Shown: positions 47,673 to 60,654, counted from the stretch's first letter. The stretch is DNA of 64,000 nucleotides from Acanthochlamys bracteata (GCA_019914995.1 CM034128.1:6512501-6576500), one strand, 5' to 3'. The notes: generated from the letters alone by a model not told the origin. Numbers and translations are program-made.

Positions 47673-48419
47673 TAGAGATGGTTATGAACAGTGAAGGAAA
47701 TGACCAGTTCAAGATAAAAGTTGTACTGAATGAATCCAATTTACAAAGACTGGTTGGTTGATGGAGCAACAGGTGGTAGCAGTCTACCGGCGAGTCAAAC
47801 CCAGAAAAGAAGGCAGAGGTAAAGATGATGAATACTTTAATGACGATTTGCCCTTTAATCTCATTGAGGTTGTTAATCATAGGCCTCATCATTATTATTC
47901 TTTTCTAATAATGCTGCTGGGTTCACTGGAGGCACAGGGATAGATTGCCTTTGTTAGTTGCACAATTAGCACCTCGCGTTCTTCCTTTTCTTTTCCCGCT
48001 TTTCTTTAGTTCCTTTTTACTTTTCTCGCGATATAGTTTGTAGTAGAGCTTATTTTAAATACACATAAGTGAGTTTCATAAAAATAAACAATAAGAATTA
48101 AAGTTCTTGAAAAATATGTTGAAGGCGCAATTCAATTTTATATTTCAATTATTTTTTAAAATGAGTTGAAAATAGAATTTAAATTTTATGTTTCAATTAT
48201 TTTTAGAAGTGAGTTAGAAATAGAGTTCAGTTTTTATATTTTTAAAAATAGATTATAAGTAGAGTTCAATTAGTATTAGAAGTAGAGATTCACACGAAAG
48301 TAAAGTTCTGAAATTCCTTATAGCACTAAAATGTGTGAACTGTTTAGAGCTCTAATTCTGCCTGAAAAAGCTGAATTTTGGACATTTGAAATATATCCGT
48401 AGTGAAAACATTAATACGA
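47673..48419. other. Upstream region of the thioesterase gene
   Basis: 5' leader and promoter side of the minus-strand gene. The minus-strand frame continuing to 47892 is in-frame-free leader, not an extension, since the 47672 ATG gives the expected signal peptide. At 48080-48320 there is a run of agtagagttca-like words resembling 38790-39020. No TATA box can be assigned with confidence. Confidence 0.4.
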
Positions 48420-49748
48420 CAGTTGGGGTCCAAAGACAATCGCACACTCGCTCTTTATTACATAATTATTATTCAGATTCTCTTGACCAATGTCATGTTA
48501 TATAGATAAATATATGTGCACGCACAATGACATATACAGTATAGGCATGCATGTGATCTCTTTATCTTTATTTTCTAGCAAATGTCATATTATAGATATA
48601 GATACATAGTTATAAATAAATAATGTAGGTATGTACTTGACCTACTGCATATAATCATGTATGCATGAATTCGGACATCTTTGCTACGCGAGAATTGGTA
48701 AATACAAATGCATGAGACTATATTAAGACTTACGATATATAAACTTACTCCTTCACTCGCGTGCATGAGTGCATGTTCATAGCATTATGATGCGAGTTTG
48801 AGACATGGTCTTATTTAATCACTTAAACCATATGATTATGACTTTTTGGTGGGTGATACATATTGCATTTAGTATATTCGAGTGGATGAACATGAAGATA
48901 TACTATTCATATTGACAAATATATATATGCATGTAGATAATATAAAGATGTGTGCTTAGTAATTTATTTATGCTTGCATGAATATGAAAATATAAGAATA
49001 AGCTCTCGCATAAAATAATCACTTGATATGAGAAAAGAGTATTGTGTGCTGCATGTCATGCTCCCCATATGTATCTTTACTAGAACTAGATCAGTATGAA
49101 ACAGTTTAGGACTAGATAAGGCATGCTCTGATCTATCGATGCATCTGTGATATATAGAGAAATAGAAAAATAACAATTAGGTAATGCATCAGAATTTTTA
49201 AATGGTGCATCATGATTTTGACCACACTGAGACTAGGCTTAATCTTTTTCTTTCTTTGGCCTCCTCAGTTAATATAATATTTAGCTAGAGATTAGTGAAT
49301 CACGCTGTTGCGGATTAGAGTGATCCATCAAATGTATGTCAGCGTGTTGTATTTCATTTAGTTGGTTTTATAATACTTAAGAGATTATATTTTTCTTATT
49401 ACTATTTTGTAAATTATCTACTTTGATAACCAATATTGTATTTATTTATTTTCTCCGCTTGCTGAGATTTATTACTGTAGTTTGCGGTTGTATAAGTTAG
49501 TTAAGTCTTTTTATGTTTTTTATTTCTTATTGATGCAGTTGATAAGTATTTATGAAATTGTTATTGTGGTTTAATTGTTAAGTTTTCCTCTTGAATTTCA
49601 AAGGAGGTTCCATTAAAATTTTGAAATTTTAGTACTTGTTATTTCATTATTGATTTTTAGGTTAGGCTCACTAATGGACCGAGTTTGGATTTTACCAGGA
49701 CTATATTGGCCTAATGACAGTCATGTCCTAATGTTGGGGTGTGACAAT
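48420..49748 (+). repeat. Decayed Gypsy-type LTR, right end
   Basis: Ends in ttggggtgtgaca (49748), a classic plant Gypsy LTR tip, preceded by tggcctaatgacagtcatgtcc and, at about 49450, the ctccgcttgctgag block common in such LTRs. The left tip is not defined. The end resembles that of 36939-38417. Confidence 0.5.
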
Positions 49749-49771
49749 TGTATTTAAGTTATAGTGACTTG
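49749..49771 (+). promoter_or_regulatory. Degenerate primer-binding-like site after the Gypsy LTR
   Basis: attgtatttaagttatag follows the LTR tip where elements of this kind read attggtatcagagctttag. Matching spacing supports a decayed 5' LTR plus PBS rather than a solo LTR. Confidence 0.4.
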
Positions 49772-50197
49772 TGAAGAGCCTGCCTATGCCGCCGGCGGTC
49801 CTTCTTTGTTGATTGTCTTGTAATCTAACAGTTTACCACATGATTCTACTTATGCATCAATGAGTTTAGCATTTTGCTAAGAAATCACTGTCACTACCTT
49901 TACTCTGTTCTGAAGTTTTCAAAACTTGTTATATAAACATCTCGACATTTACTGGATCTTTAGGAATAGTTACGAGGTTCAATATTTTTTTGCATCTGTA
50001 AAAAGTCATTAAATATGTTGATTACAATGTAGGAAATAACTTTCAAGCAAATTTGGCTAGTAAATTATTAATGGGGAAATTGACATTTAATTAACATAAT
50101 TTATGATAAGCTTTTTGGAGACAAAATTGTATTAAAATTTATTTTGAAAATTAGACTGCACTATTTTGGTGAAACTATAGGGACCACGGTGCTAATT

Positions 50198-50380
50198 TGT
50201 CACGACCCGACCCAGGTTCTCCAAAGGTTCTTCCCTAATTTATTACTTTCAAGACTCATGCAGCTACTTTACCTCCTAAGCTAGGAATATCTCATTAGTC
50301 ATTTCATCTCTACTCCTATTCCACACATACAAGTACCAGAAGAAAGGAGAAGAAAGAAGGAGAAGAAGAAGAAGAGACCG
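50198..50380 (+). promoter_or_regulatory. DDA1 upstream region and leader
   Basis: Starts with tgtcacgacccgaccc, a word typical of plant Gypsy LTR left tips, 183 bases before the DDA1 start codon. It ends in a GA-rich leader (50335-50380, repeated agaagaaga) as in many plant 5' UTRs. An LTR origin for this stretch is possible but rests on a short match. Confidence 0.35.
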
Positions 50381-53300
50381 ATGGGTTCTTCTTTGCTGAG
50401 CGACTGGCCCTCGTACGATCCTCACAACTTCAGCCAGCTTCGCCCTTCAGACCACGCCAACCCTTCCGTGAGTTCGACTCCGCTTTCCTAGCCCCTTCTT
50501 CTATCTCTTTCTTTCTCTAATTCTGTTGTTTTTTCCTCCAAGTATCTTCAAGCATGCTTTTGTTTACAGAAATTGAATCTTGAAAAGGTTTTTTTATTTC
50601 TTTTTGTGGAAGTACTTACTAGTCTATCGGTGAAAGAGATGCTGGGTCTTTGCTTGAATTTGAGATCGATTTATCTTTAGATATTTGGGGAATTGACTAC
50701 GTTGCTGTTGATTTGCAGAGGAATATGGAATTTTTCTTGGAATCAAATGTAGAATGTGCTAACTCTGAGGAGTAATCATTTATTTAGTAGGAGGCAAGGA
50801 ATTTGTTTTGAAGTCCTTTGCTATTGCGACCACATTTAAAACAAAAGCAAAGCATAATTTAGTGCTACATGCCCTGCAGCAACAGTTTGTGTTTTGGCTT
50901 TCTGTAGATTCTAGTTTAATTTGCCTACTATAGAATGAGGGTGCGTTTGGCACGTTTCAAAAGCAACTTTTCAACTTTTTCCTATTTCACGTTTTCAATA
51001 CATATTTTATAAGTATTTAGAAAATTTATTTAAAAATTTAGATAGTGTAGAAAAATTTTACGTAATGAGATCTTTTTATTATTTTTTTGGAAGTAAAAAA
51101 AATAGAGTTTATTTTTCAAAAAGGACAAAAATACCTCCCATTTCAGAAAAGCTTAATTTCATAATTAATCTCAAACGCACCCTGAGTTATGTCCCTTATG
51201 CAAATTTTTAGTTCCAAAATACCTATTCACATCACATGGACTGTTTGTAAGGTGTTACAACTCATGTTAAATGGTGGCTTGTTATTTTTATAATGGACGA
51301 TCATGTATGTAGGGTGGTTATGTTAGTAGTTTTTAGTAAATGTTGCATTTAGGCCCTTTAGCTACTTAAACTTTTGAGCTTTTAGTGTAAAGCTGCTTTA
51401 TGGTACTTTAAACGGTTGTGAAACTTTTACTGAAAAAGTAGCTTTATTTATGCTGAAAAATTTTTAGATAATTTTTTACTGTATTGTACTGTTTGATGCT
51501 TAAAGCTGAAGGAAGTATTTAGCTAAGCTTATGTTTATTTCTAAATAAAATATATAATGACTGAAATGCCCTTAGATACATAATAATTGATATATTATTA
51601 AAATTTTGAATCTATTTCTTATATTCTTTTATTTTTAAATTAAATTTTTTTATAATATAATAAAATTATTAATGTGTTTCCTTATATAATGTTTATAAAT
51701 TTAGTACTAAAGTTATTATTATTATTATAAATTAATAATTAATTTGAGTAACATTTTAAATGGGGAGAGAGAATGAGAGAAGAAAGAAACAAATGAACAA
51801 GTAATCAACCCAAAACCTCAAAGCAATGAACAAGTGAAACATGCAAGCTGCACAACTTCAAGAAGAAAACAACATAGATATAAAAAATCACCAACCCACC
51901 TTCCAGCTTCCATACAGCTCTTCACAGACTATTTTTAAGTTTCCTAAACAACACAATATCAAAACAAAAGTTCTAATAGAATTTATTTGAATCACCAAAG
52001 AGAACACAAGATCGATCAAGTACCAATCAAACAAATAGAACGACAGATACCAAACCAAATGTATAGAGGAAAGACCACCAAACTGAGAAACATAATCACA
52101 ATTGAAGAATTAAGGAATATTACATCATGCCAACTAAGACTTACAAACACAACAAAATTGCATGAGTTTTCAAGTATCTCTTCCCATAAAAACCAAACTA
52201 CGAAATACTCAAGAGCTGGTGTTCCTTCAGAGACAGCATGCTTAGCAATTGCATGAGTTTTCAAGTATCTATTCCCATAAAACACCAAACTACAAAATAC
52301 TCAAGAGCTGGTGTTCCTTCAGAGACAGCATGCTTAGCAATCCCAGCATACAACCTAGTGAAGTTCTCTCTAAAGCCATATACAAGTCTCTCAAACTCTG
52401 ACTAATTTGGCGTTAATCTTCATGTTGTCATCTCATTATGCATCACCTGTGGGTTCTTCAAGTGCACGATCCCAGCAGTACAGTTCTTCAAGTGAACAAT
52501 CCCAGCACAATCTTCATGTATACCTTCCTTACTGCCAGCTTTGGTTGTTGCTCACTCTTAGCACCAGTGCACACCTGATAGCACATACTAAAAACATTAG
52601 AAGAAGTAAAATGCCCAAATAATATGTCTAATAATTTATTTGAGTGTATAAACATGCCTAATACTATGTCTGTGATTATGTCATAAACTCTATTGAACTT
52701 CGTTGAAAGCAAGTGTTCTGTAGATTCAATAGAAAATCTTAGAGTGGATTATTTTTGGCAGTCCAAAATTTTTATTTTATGTAGCCTAACTATTGGAGTT
52801 CAAAATGCATTGCCTCAATGTTACCTACTGCCGCCATTCGTCCATCTCTACCCAGTCTTTGGTGGTTTGTTTATTTATAAAACCCTTGATGGTCTGATTG
52901 AAATCTATGACTGCACATTTGCCTGTTCAATACTGGGGATGCTAGATTGAAGTTTGTTGGTTGAATTGGCCATCTTTCTCTGATTTGAGCTTTGTGGCAT
53001 CATAGTGGAAGACTTATTCAAACAGAAACTGTGTTCAACATGCCAATTTAGGAAGACAAATTTTGGAACGTATGAGTTTCGTTTAAATCACATTTATAAT
53101 AGGCGAATGCCTATCATGGCACATTCTTGGAGTTATATAATTATCTTCTTTATTTTCCGGACCAACAAAGAAATATGCAATCTGCGCTTCTTGTATATAA
53201 TGGGCTCTGATAATGTTCCAAGTGTTTGATTTGTTCTTAACACTTAATGGAGCATCAACATATGCGCTCTCCATCTATACTCTCATTTCTTGACAACTTT

Positions 53301-56300
53301 TTCATATTTATTTCAGAAACTCATACCAGTTGCATATCATCCAACCCATAGCAGAGCAGTTCCACCTCCTAACCAAGGTAACTTGATTCCTTGTTTAGTG
53401 GCCGTTATTGTGAATGCAAACAATGCCTGTTTAGTGAATCCTTTCAGTCATCAGTAGGAGATTTTGTGTCCGTATATGTTACACCTGGATTTAATGCATT
53501 AAATACAGGATGAAATGTGGTATATCTGCTTGTCGATGCAAACATCAGGCATGTACATATAGTTAATAGGCTTTTTCTCCTCCCCCCCCAAAAAAAAGAA
53601 AATAAAAAAGATAAGAAAAAAGAAGAAAATGTAGTCGATAAAGAAAATATTTAGGTTTTATGGCAAAAATGTAAATTCCTGCCACCTTCATTTCTGTTAT
53701 TTAATTAAAGGTTCATGTGAACATCTCTCTAAGAACAAAAAGAATTCATGTAAAGCATCTAGAACTTAGTTTATAAAAACTAAAATTAAGAATTAAAAAA
53801 TTTATAAAAAATAAATACTTTTAAGTCTTGTCTTTTTATGCTATTCCTTTCCTCATTGTAGAACTCTGACTAAAATTAGCTTTTGTCTAAAGAGCAATTC
53901 TTAGAGATCTATGACCTAGATTTGTGATGGTTTTTAGGAAGTGGATAGAAAGCTTTCTTTGTAGTGATTGAACAACTACAGCACTTACTTTTTGTTTGTG
54001 GTCTTTGCTTTGGAAACTTGTAGCAAACAATTGAATTGACATTGTAATTCCAGTGGCAACCCTGCATGTGGAGATCCTTCCATACTGACAATCTGAAACC
54101 CATGTAAAGGAGAGGATGGTTGAGGTTAGGCTGATAACCATTCATAAAAACTTATCAAAACCTTACGAATGGTTTTTGTTTTTGCAGAAGGTTCCACATA
54201 ACTGACTCCAAGTAATAGGATAAGACTATGTTGAAAGAGATTCAAGAGGCTGATCTGTGAGATGAAGTTTAAGAGGGTTCTTTGATAACATTTAACACGT
54301 TATCACTCATGTGCATTTTATTACCTTATATGTCATGACCCACTATGTAAAGGCCGCAAACAGTGCTAACACTGGGCTAGACCTAAACTTGGCCTAGTTT
54401 AGCAAGCCTTCATTTGACATACTTTAAGATCAAATAAAATTTTAAGAAAATTTTGACAAAGTTGCCCCTAAGTAACAGTTTGATAGCATGTAACTATTCA
54501 AACTTTAGGTCTGAAATATACATAGGGGCTACATGCCTAAACTCAAAACATATTATACTCTTCATCTTTATAGAATTAATGGATAAGTTTATATAGCACT
54601 TATCCCAAATGAAGCCACAAACCATTCACAAAACATGTCAAATGTTTACACTTTATACAAAAGTAGTTTCAGACCATGATATTGGCCCAACATCGTCTGG
54701 AAGTGGAGCGACATGTAGTTGCCTGAGATACTATCCCTGTCTGTACCAGAAAAATTAAAAAATAGGATTTATAATTGATGTACAAAAGGAATCTTTGGCG
54801 GTTGCAAGTTGATATCTAATAAAGCATGTTCACACATACATTTGACTTAGGATTAACTAATGTACTTGAATTTAAACATGTATTCATTGTTAAAATGACT
54901 TAGTGAGTTAAATCATTTTTTGTTAAAAAACATATAGACCGGTCTTGCACATGGATTCAGAAACACAATTAATATCATGATCAATTAGTGTACTTTCTTG
55001 TCATATAGTACATTTATGAGCTAAACTTTATATACATAGTATTCCTATAATGCTTATACATGAGTCGCAAAACATATTATATAGCTTCATTCCTTTCCTT
55101 AAGTATTCCATAAGTTTAAGACATAATATAATAAAAAATCTCATGAGAGAAGCATAGCTTACCTTGTATCCTAGCATATGAACATGGCCTTTAATGGGGA
55201 TCAACTAAGGGACCCATCTAGAGTGGATTTTTGAACACGTGGCACATGAATATCGGGCTAATCTAAAGCCTGATGTTATAACTATATACACACATGTATG
55301 GGGCACCAATGGCCAAAAGATATGCGCCCATGACAGCTTTATGCATGCCCCGGTGGTTCACAAAGACCTTTCGTATAACACTTGCAGATAACACATGAAT
55401 AGCATACACACTTGTGGGCAAAATATAGGATAAAATTTAGTTAGTTAGACATGGCTTATAATTAATGGTATGTAATATTCATGAGCTTATTGATTTACAC
55501 ATAGAACCTTTTATTATCATCTAAGTGGGTTGTTAGGCTTGCTAGTCTATTTTAAGATTTATGTTTACTTATAGTTTATACTATTACATAAACCTTAAAC
55601 TTGCGTTAAATATGTAGTGCATTGAATATATAAAGCATTTTAGAAGTTCACCCACCTTATCATCTTATCGAAACCAACCTACTAATCGTGCAAAATGCTA
55701 AGCTCTTTGGCTCGTACTCCGATTCCTAGTATTATAGAGATTCGAAACTCCTATAAAATACTTTGACTAGAATAGGATAACATGTATGTGTATGATTTCC
55801 ACCGAATTTATCTTAAGTTTAACTCCGTGACTATCATAGGCCAATTTCGAGTTTTGGTTGCTACCTTCAACATGAAAAGTAGCATTTAGGTGCTGTTTGG
55901 TTCTCCGTTTCAAAAGCTGCTTATCAGCTTTTCTCAACTTTTCTTCATTTCACGTTTTTCAATACATATTTTATAAATATATAAAAAATTTATTTAAAAA
56001 TTTAGAAAGAGTAGAAAAATTCTACGAAGTGAGATCTTTTTATTGCATATTTTTATTATTATTTTTAAAGTAAAAAAATATAGCTCGTTTTCCAAAAAAG
56101 ACAAAAATACCTTCCATTTCACAAAAGCTCCATTTCATAAGCAATCCCAAACGCCCCTTTAATCAATTAGCCATTAGGGATGGACGAACACAAATAAACT
56201 TAATTGACATCCCACCAATTAAACTTTAAACTGGTTATCATTATTTTTGTAAAAAGGTTTGGATATCCTCCCACCATCGCTAGTGCTATGGTGACTCTAG

Positions 56301-58105
56301 TGGTAATGCGTTTCATGCTGCATGGACAATGGGGGTAGTGAGAGCATAACGTTGAATTTTGGATAGTGCAAGACAAGTAGAAATCTTAGAAAAAAAAAAT
56401 TAAAAAAAAAACATAAATCAACAAATAAGAAAATGCCACATTAGCACGTAACCATGGGTGGTGGATGTTGTTGACCGCCTTTGACATTTCCCTTCTTTTA
56501 TTATCTTGCAAAGCTTTCTGATTTTCTTGTAGAGATAGCTCTAAAGTCTAGTTTATAGAAATGACTAGATTCATATGTATAGTCTCCACTCAATAACTAT
56601 TATGCACCAAATCACTGTATTGCCAATTTTGCTCGTTCCATCCGTAAATCAACTAGAAGCTACCGAGATACTTGATCACAAGGAGCAAAACTTTTAAACA
56701 AACTGCTTACTTTCACAAAGTAAGTTCTAATACATCACGAAAGTTCTAACATAGAAATTTTAAGCATACACAGTTTTTGTTTAAAATCATCCTGACTTCA
56801 AATAAATAGGTTAAAATTTTTGCAACCTGGCAGGATAACTCTACAAATTCTAGATTCTTAAAACCATCCTAAGTGCATGGGCTCATTAGTAAGCACTACA
56901 AGTACCAACATGAGCTAAATTTTAAATTTCACTCGCCACAACCATAAATAATAAATTCATCTTTTCCACATGAACAGTAGAAACTCCAACAATCACATTC
57001 ATAAGAATATGAAAATTTTTTGGAGTGGACAAAATCATACCTTTGTTGCTTTCAACTTGGATTTCTCTCAAATCTCATTCTCTCTCACATCGGCTATTAA
57101 GTGAAAGAAAGTGCCTAGTAGGAGGCTTCTGTCGTTGTAATGTCCAGGGGGCATGCACTATAGGAGGGTTTGTGGTAAACACTTGATTGCTTCCCCTGGA
57201 TAGACAGTGAGTTTTCTTTGCCATATTGACTTATTTTCAAAAGGTATTTCCTAATTCCCTACACTTGGACTACTTTGAACACTACTAATAGGTTTTTCTA
57301 AAGAGTAAAAAGAACCTTAATTTAATCTTTGAATCAGATCTCTAAAATTGGTCAAGCATAAAGGACTCATCTTTAATGGAATATTTATATTGAAGTCTCT
57401 CCAAACATTTCACATCTTTCAACTTTGGTAGATACCATTGAGGGTGCGAAAGGAGCTAATTCGTTAAACTTTATTTCAAAATCAAGGTCATGCTAACTTG
57501 TTTTAGCTTTCCAAAATCGTGGCGCTTTTGATCTCGATAAACTTTAGGGAAGTATTGGAATGGAAAAGATAATTTTACTCTGGTAACTTTGAGTAGCAAT
57601 TTTTTCTAAACAATTCTATATATGTTTTCCATTAGTTATTTTGTTTATCCAGTTTATTTTAAAAAAAGTTCCATACTATAAAGATATATCAACGTTGGAC
57701 ACAGACATATTTCATGATTAAGGCTACTTGTACTACCTTTAACGGAACTTTAATGTAGAAACTTGGTCTTTATTTCTGTCCTTTTCTTTTTCTTTTAAAT
57801 GATGAATAAATTTTTGTTAACAATTTCTTGCAATAACATCTCTTCTTGTTTTTGTTTTTCTTTTTGTTTATAGTTATATCAACTGAACCAACAAACATTC
57901 TCATAAGGCAGTTCTATCATAAAGCAAATGACAAGGTTTGACTAGCAGCCTTTGAACTCATTCAAAACTTTGCATATTATTTTATTTTATGCTAAATTAG
58001 AATTTATCATTGCAGTTGAGACCCAAACGAGCTGCCTCAGATAACCTGGTGCCAGATCATGGATGTAAACAGCCTAGAGGTTCCTTGACTAATGCCTTCA
58101 GTTGA
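50381..58105 (+). CDS. DDA1: DDA1, DET1- and DDB1-associated protein 1, 4 exons, 99 aa
   Basis: Small nuclear subunit of the COP10-DET1-DDB1 (CDD) module of CUL4 E3 ubiquitin ligases. In Arabidopsis it helps recruit substrates such as ABA receptors. Exons: 50381-50467, 53317-53377, 57874-57935, 58016-58105; all introns GT-AG, phases consistent. Exon 1 reads [20 protein letters not shown], exon 2 [18 protein letters not shown], exon 3 [20 protein letters not shown], exon 4 [16 protein letters not shown]. The [24 protein letters not shown] and KLRPKR blocks are the conserved DDA1 core (human: NFSRF ... TEKTNILLRYL). Normal length, no break. Introns 1 (2.8 kb) and 2 (4.5 kb) are large and hold several old elements. 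Confidence 0.93.
50939..51182. mobile_element. Tourist-like MITE, copy 3, DDA1 intron 1
   Basis: 244 bp. Inverted ends gggtgcgtttgg and caaacgcaccc; flanking tga on both sides as a possible 3-bp duplication. Interior aligns well with copy 4 (cacgttttcaatacatattttataa, split here: cacgttttcaatac / atattttataa). Confidence 0.75.
51770..52720 (-). pseudogene. Decayed gene fragment in DDA1 intron 1
   Basis: The minus strand carries protein-like pieces: [20 protein letters not shown] at about 52280-52350, repeated in part by a tandem duplication, and [20 protein letters not shown] near 52520-52570. I do not recognise the protein. The KHAVSEGT word recalls the histone H2B C-terminus, but the rest does not fit. 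It may be a captured or retroposed fragment. Confidence 0.35.
52157..52341. repeat. Tandem duplication, 91-94 bp unit
   Basis: attgcatgagttttcaag...catgcttagcaat occurs twice head to tail (52157-52247 and 52248-52341). There are only a few substitutions and a single-base length change, so it is recent compared with the surrounding elements. Confidence 0.9.
54331..55888 (+). repeat. Gypsy-type LTR fragment in DDA1 intron 2
   Basis: Starts tgtcatgaccca, followed by ggccgcaaacagtgctaacactgggctag-type sequence (words ggccgc, gctaacactgggc). This is the usual left end of plant Gypsy LTRs (tgtcacgaccc). Further U3-like text (acacgtggcac, gcccatgacag, tgccccggtgg) follows. The right tip is not found; the LTR may continue past the MITE at 55889. 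Confidence 0.45.
55889..56158. mobile_element. Tourist-like MITE, copy 4, DDA1 intron 2
   Basis: About 270 bp. Ends ggtgctgtttgg and ccaaacgcccc; flanked by tta (55886-55888, 56159-56161), the standard PIF/Harbinger 3-bp target. Interior shared with copies 2 and 3. It probably inserted into older LTR DNA. Confidence 0.75.
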
Positions 58106-59889
58106 GAGTACATATTGATAGATGCCTTCATTTAATGTTATTATCAGGTCCAACCATCTGTATTATTGTTTATCTTTCATGTCATTATTACAATGTTGAT
58201 ACCGATTGTAGTGTTTCTGAGTGACATCTTGTTCCTCTAGTCCTATCTTTTTTAAGGTGCCAGAGAAATTAGATATAGGTATGACTTATATATAGCCACT
58301 TCAAAAGTAGGGACGATGTGAATATCTTATCGTCATTGAGTTTTATACCTTCTGGTTTCTCATCACTTTGTGAGAGGAATTATGATACTGACCTCCAATA
58401 TGTTTGTATATTCGACTAAACAAAGCACTTTGTTAGACAAATTCAAGTTGCTTTTCCTAGAGTATCTGCACTTCATGAAGTGTTTCTACTAAACCAGTCG
58501 ACTATTAACATTAGTGTTTCATGGTGATTGTATGCAGGTAATGATTACCTCATTACCTATTGAAAATCTTTACATTATGGGCATTGTTTCTTACTATGGC
58601 AGAAACTTTTACTGGCAACTTGGTGTTTGGCCTGCTTCCAAAAGCAATATACAAGCAACTTAGTGTTGTAGTGGCAAGTCGGCTTGATATATTTTCTGGC
58701 ATTCTTGCTGGTATCTTGTACGATGTCAAGCAACAAAAAGTAGCGTGCAGATTAAAAGTAGGACTACCATACTTATATGTGCTTATTGATGGGTATCTCT
58801 TTGACAATACACTTGCCAGGATACCTTTTCTTTCATAGTTCTTGCAACTAGCATCCTTATATGGCAACAGCAGAATTTTCAACTCATTGAGGTATGATCA
58901 TTCGTTGTTGGTAAGGTGGAGGCTTAGAGCTCCTATAGGACTGCTCTACCAAATGAGTACTGTTGAATTGGACCCAGTGACTGAACATGTTACAATGGAC
59001 AAAAACTTTAGTACTCTATTTGTACGCAAGTTTTGTTACACCACTATTTGGAAGGTCGGATGTACTTCTAAGTTCAAAATCTAAACAGTTAAATGTATTT
59101 TGACCTTCTCTTGTATTGTTGAAATATCAAGGATATGAAAACATATAAAACAAATCATGATTTTTAAATGTGCACAATGGATGTCCAAACACATCCGAAT
59201 AACGTGAAAATAGGCGTGGAGTACTTGTATGTTTTAGATAACATCCAATTGCTAGGATTTGGAATTTGATGTAAGTTTCGATCTATACTTGAAATGGTGC
59301 ATTAAAGTTTTGGTACAAGTGGGGTAGGGGAATTTTTTCCCATGTCAATGATCGATTTGTATGGATTTGGGTTTACACTAATATTGTCAATGAAACACTA
59401 CTCTTTCAATCAAAATTATATTGCCCTTGGGCACTTCAAGAAAACAATTGCAGACTACCACTAGCTACCACTAAATTTTTAGTTTATTTTATAAATGCAT
59501 CAAACGTTTAAACTGGTTAATACATAGCTCAAATGTTGGTTTCATTCTAGAATAGCTCACATGTTGGGTTTCACTACAGAAATATTCGGTCTTTACAAAC
59601 TTCTAAAATAAATTATACATATGCGAGTTTTTGATATATGATGAACTAAAATAAGCAAAAGGACGACAGACAGAAATAAATGCTGAAATAAATGACTGAA
59701 ATCAACTTGCAATTGAAGATAAAGCAGGAAAATAAATTGGTTCTTGATGCCTCCTTTGGTTTAGCTGGCATCTTCTTATATGCATTACAATTATAAGAGT
59801 CCCTATTAGACTCGAATATGTTCTGAAAGAACCTTATTTTACTGCAATTCTAATCTAGACTCCTTATTTGAATAGACTACTACTACTAC
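58106..59889. other. DDA1 3' region and intergenic DNA
   Basis: 3' UTR of DDA1, then DNA with two overlapping frames (58560-58838 plus, 58553-58882 minus) and 58842-59084 plus. None shows a family I can defend. Near 59640-59730 words such as aataaatgctgaaataaatgactg resemble LTR sequence and may belong to the 3' LTR of the Gypsy element to the right. Confidence 0.4.
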
Positions 59890-60189
59890 TTCACCAATTG
59901 AATATTATTCTTTTGCAGAATTGTCGCTGCTGAAACTACTATTGGAGTCCTTCCTAGATGCAACACTATCAGCTTAGCACCTGCAGCCGATACAAGTGCT
60001 ACAAGATCTGACAATGTTCTTGGTCTATCTATGTGGACGGCTCTGGGCTTCCTTTGCCAGTACAGTCCTATCATTTCCTCCCTCATGGAAACAAGACTCG
60101 TCCTGGAGTTTAGGATCAGGTTGCGCAGGAGGATTCTCTGTAAATCACTGGTGTGTCAGTAGGAAGCTCTGGCAACTGAGTCGAGATGT

Positions 60190-60400
60190 CAGGCGGAGTA
60201 CAACGACCATCCTTCAACTGCAATACATGAAAACCCGGATGAATACGTGCTTCAGGAGGTAACTCCAGCCTATAAGAAACTTTCCCAAACCGATTGATGA
60301 CTTGAAAAGGTCCATAATATCTATGCCGTAGCTTCTGAAAACGGCGATCTGATACAGACGACTAGCGATAAGGCTGAAGTTTAAGAAAAACCCAATCACC
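60190..60400 (-). pseudogene. Gypsy post-integrase region
   Basis: Residues [31 protein letters not shown], and [13 protein letters not shown] match the block that follows integrase in plant chromoviruses (usually GDWVxLKLQPYRQ ... FYGPFxVxxxIG ... IHPVFHVSQLK). Fossil. Confidence 0.7.
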
Positions 60401-60654
60401 CACAGTTAGCTTTTCTCGTGTCGATGCCCATCTGCCTACTGCTTCCTGTGATTTTGAGCCATAGACAGGTGATGTTTGAGATCTCTAAGGATTGTATCTC
60501 GTGTTCGTAGTTGAACACCTAGCTCATCTGAAAGATTGAGCCTTGCTGTAAACGAAATCAAGGGGGGTGGAGGATGCCCATAGACCGCTTCAAAGGGGGT
60601 TGTCTTTGTGGCGGTGTGGACACTCGTGTTATAAGAGTATTCGGCACAGTGAAG

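Noticed and set aside
47569-47892. Longer start for the thioesterase from the upstream minus-strand frame
   Set aside because: That frame differs from the one with the signal peptide; the ATG at 47672 gives the expected N-terminus and joins exon 2 in phase.
52016-52288. Histone H2B pseudogene
   Set aside because: Only the word KHAVSEGT matches; the flanking residues do not follow H2B.
58560-58838. Pentatricopeptide (PPR) gene fragment
   Set aside because: A short LIDGY-like word is present but no 35-residue repeat spacing can be seen.
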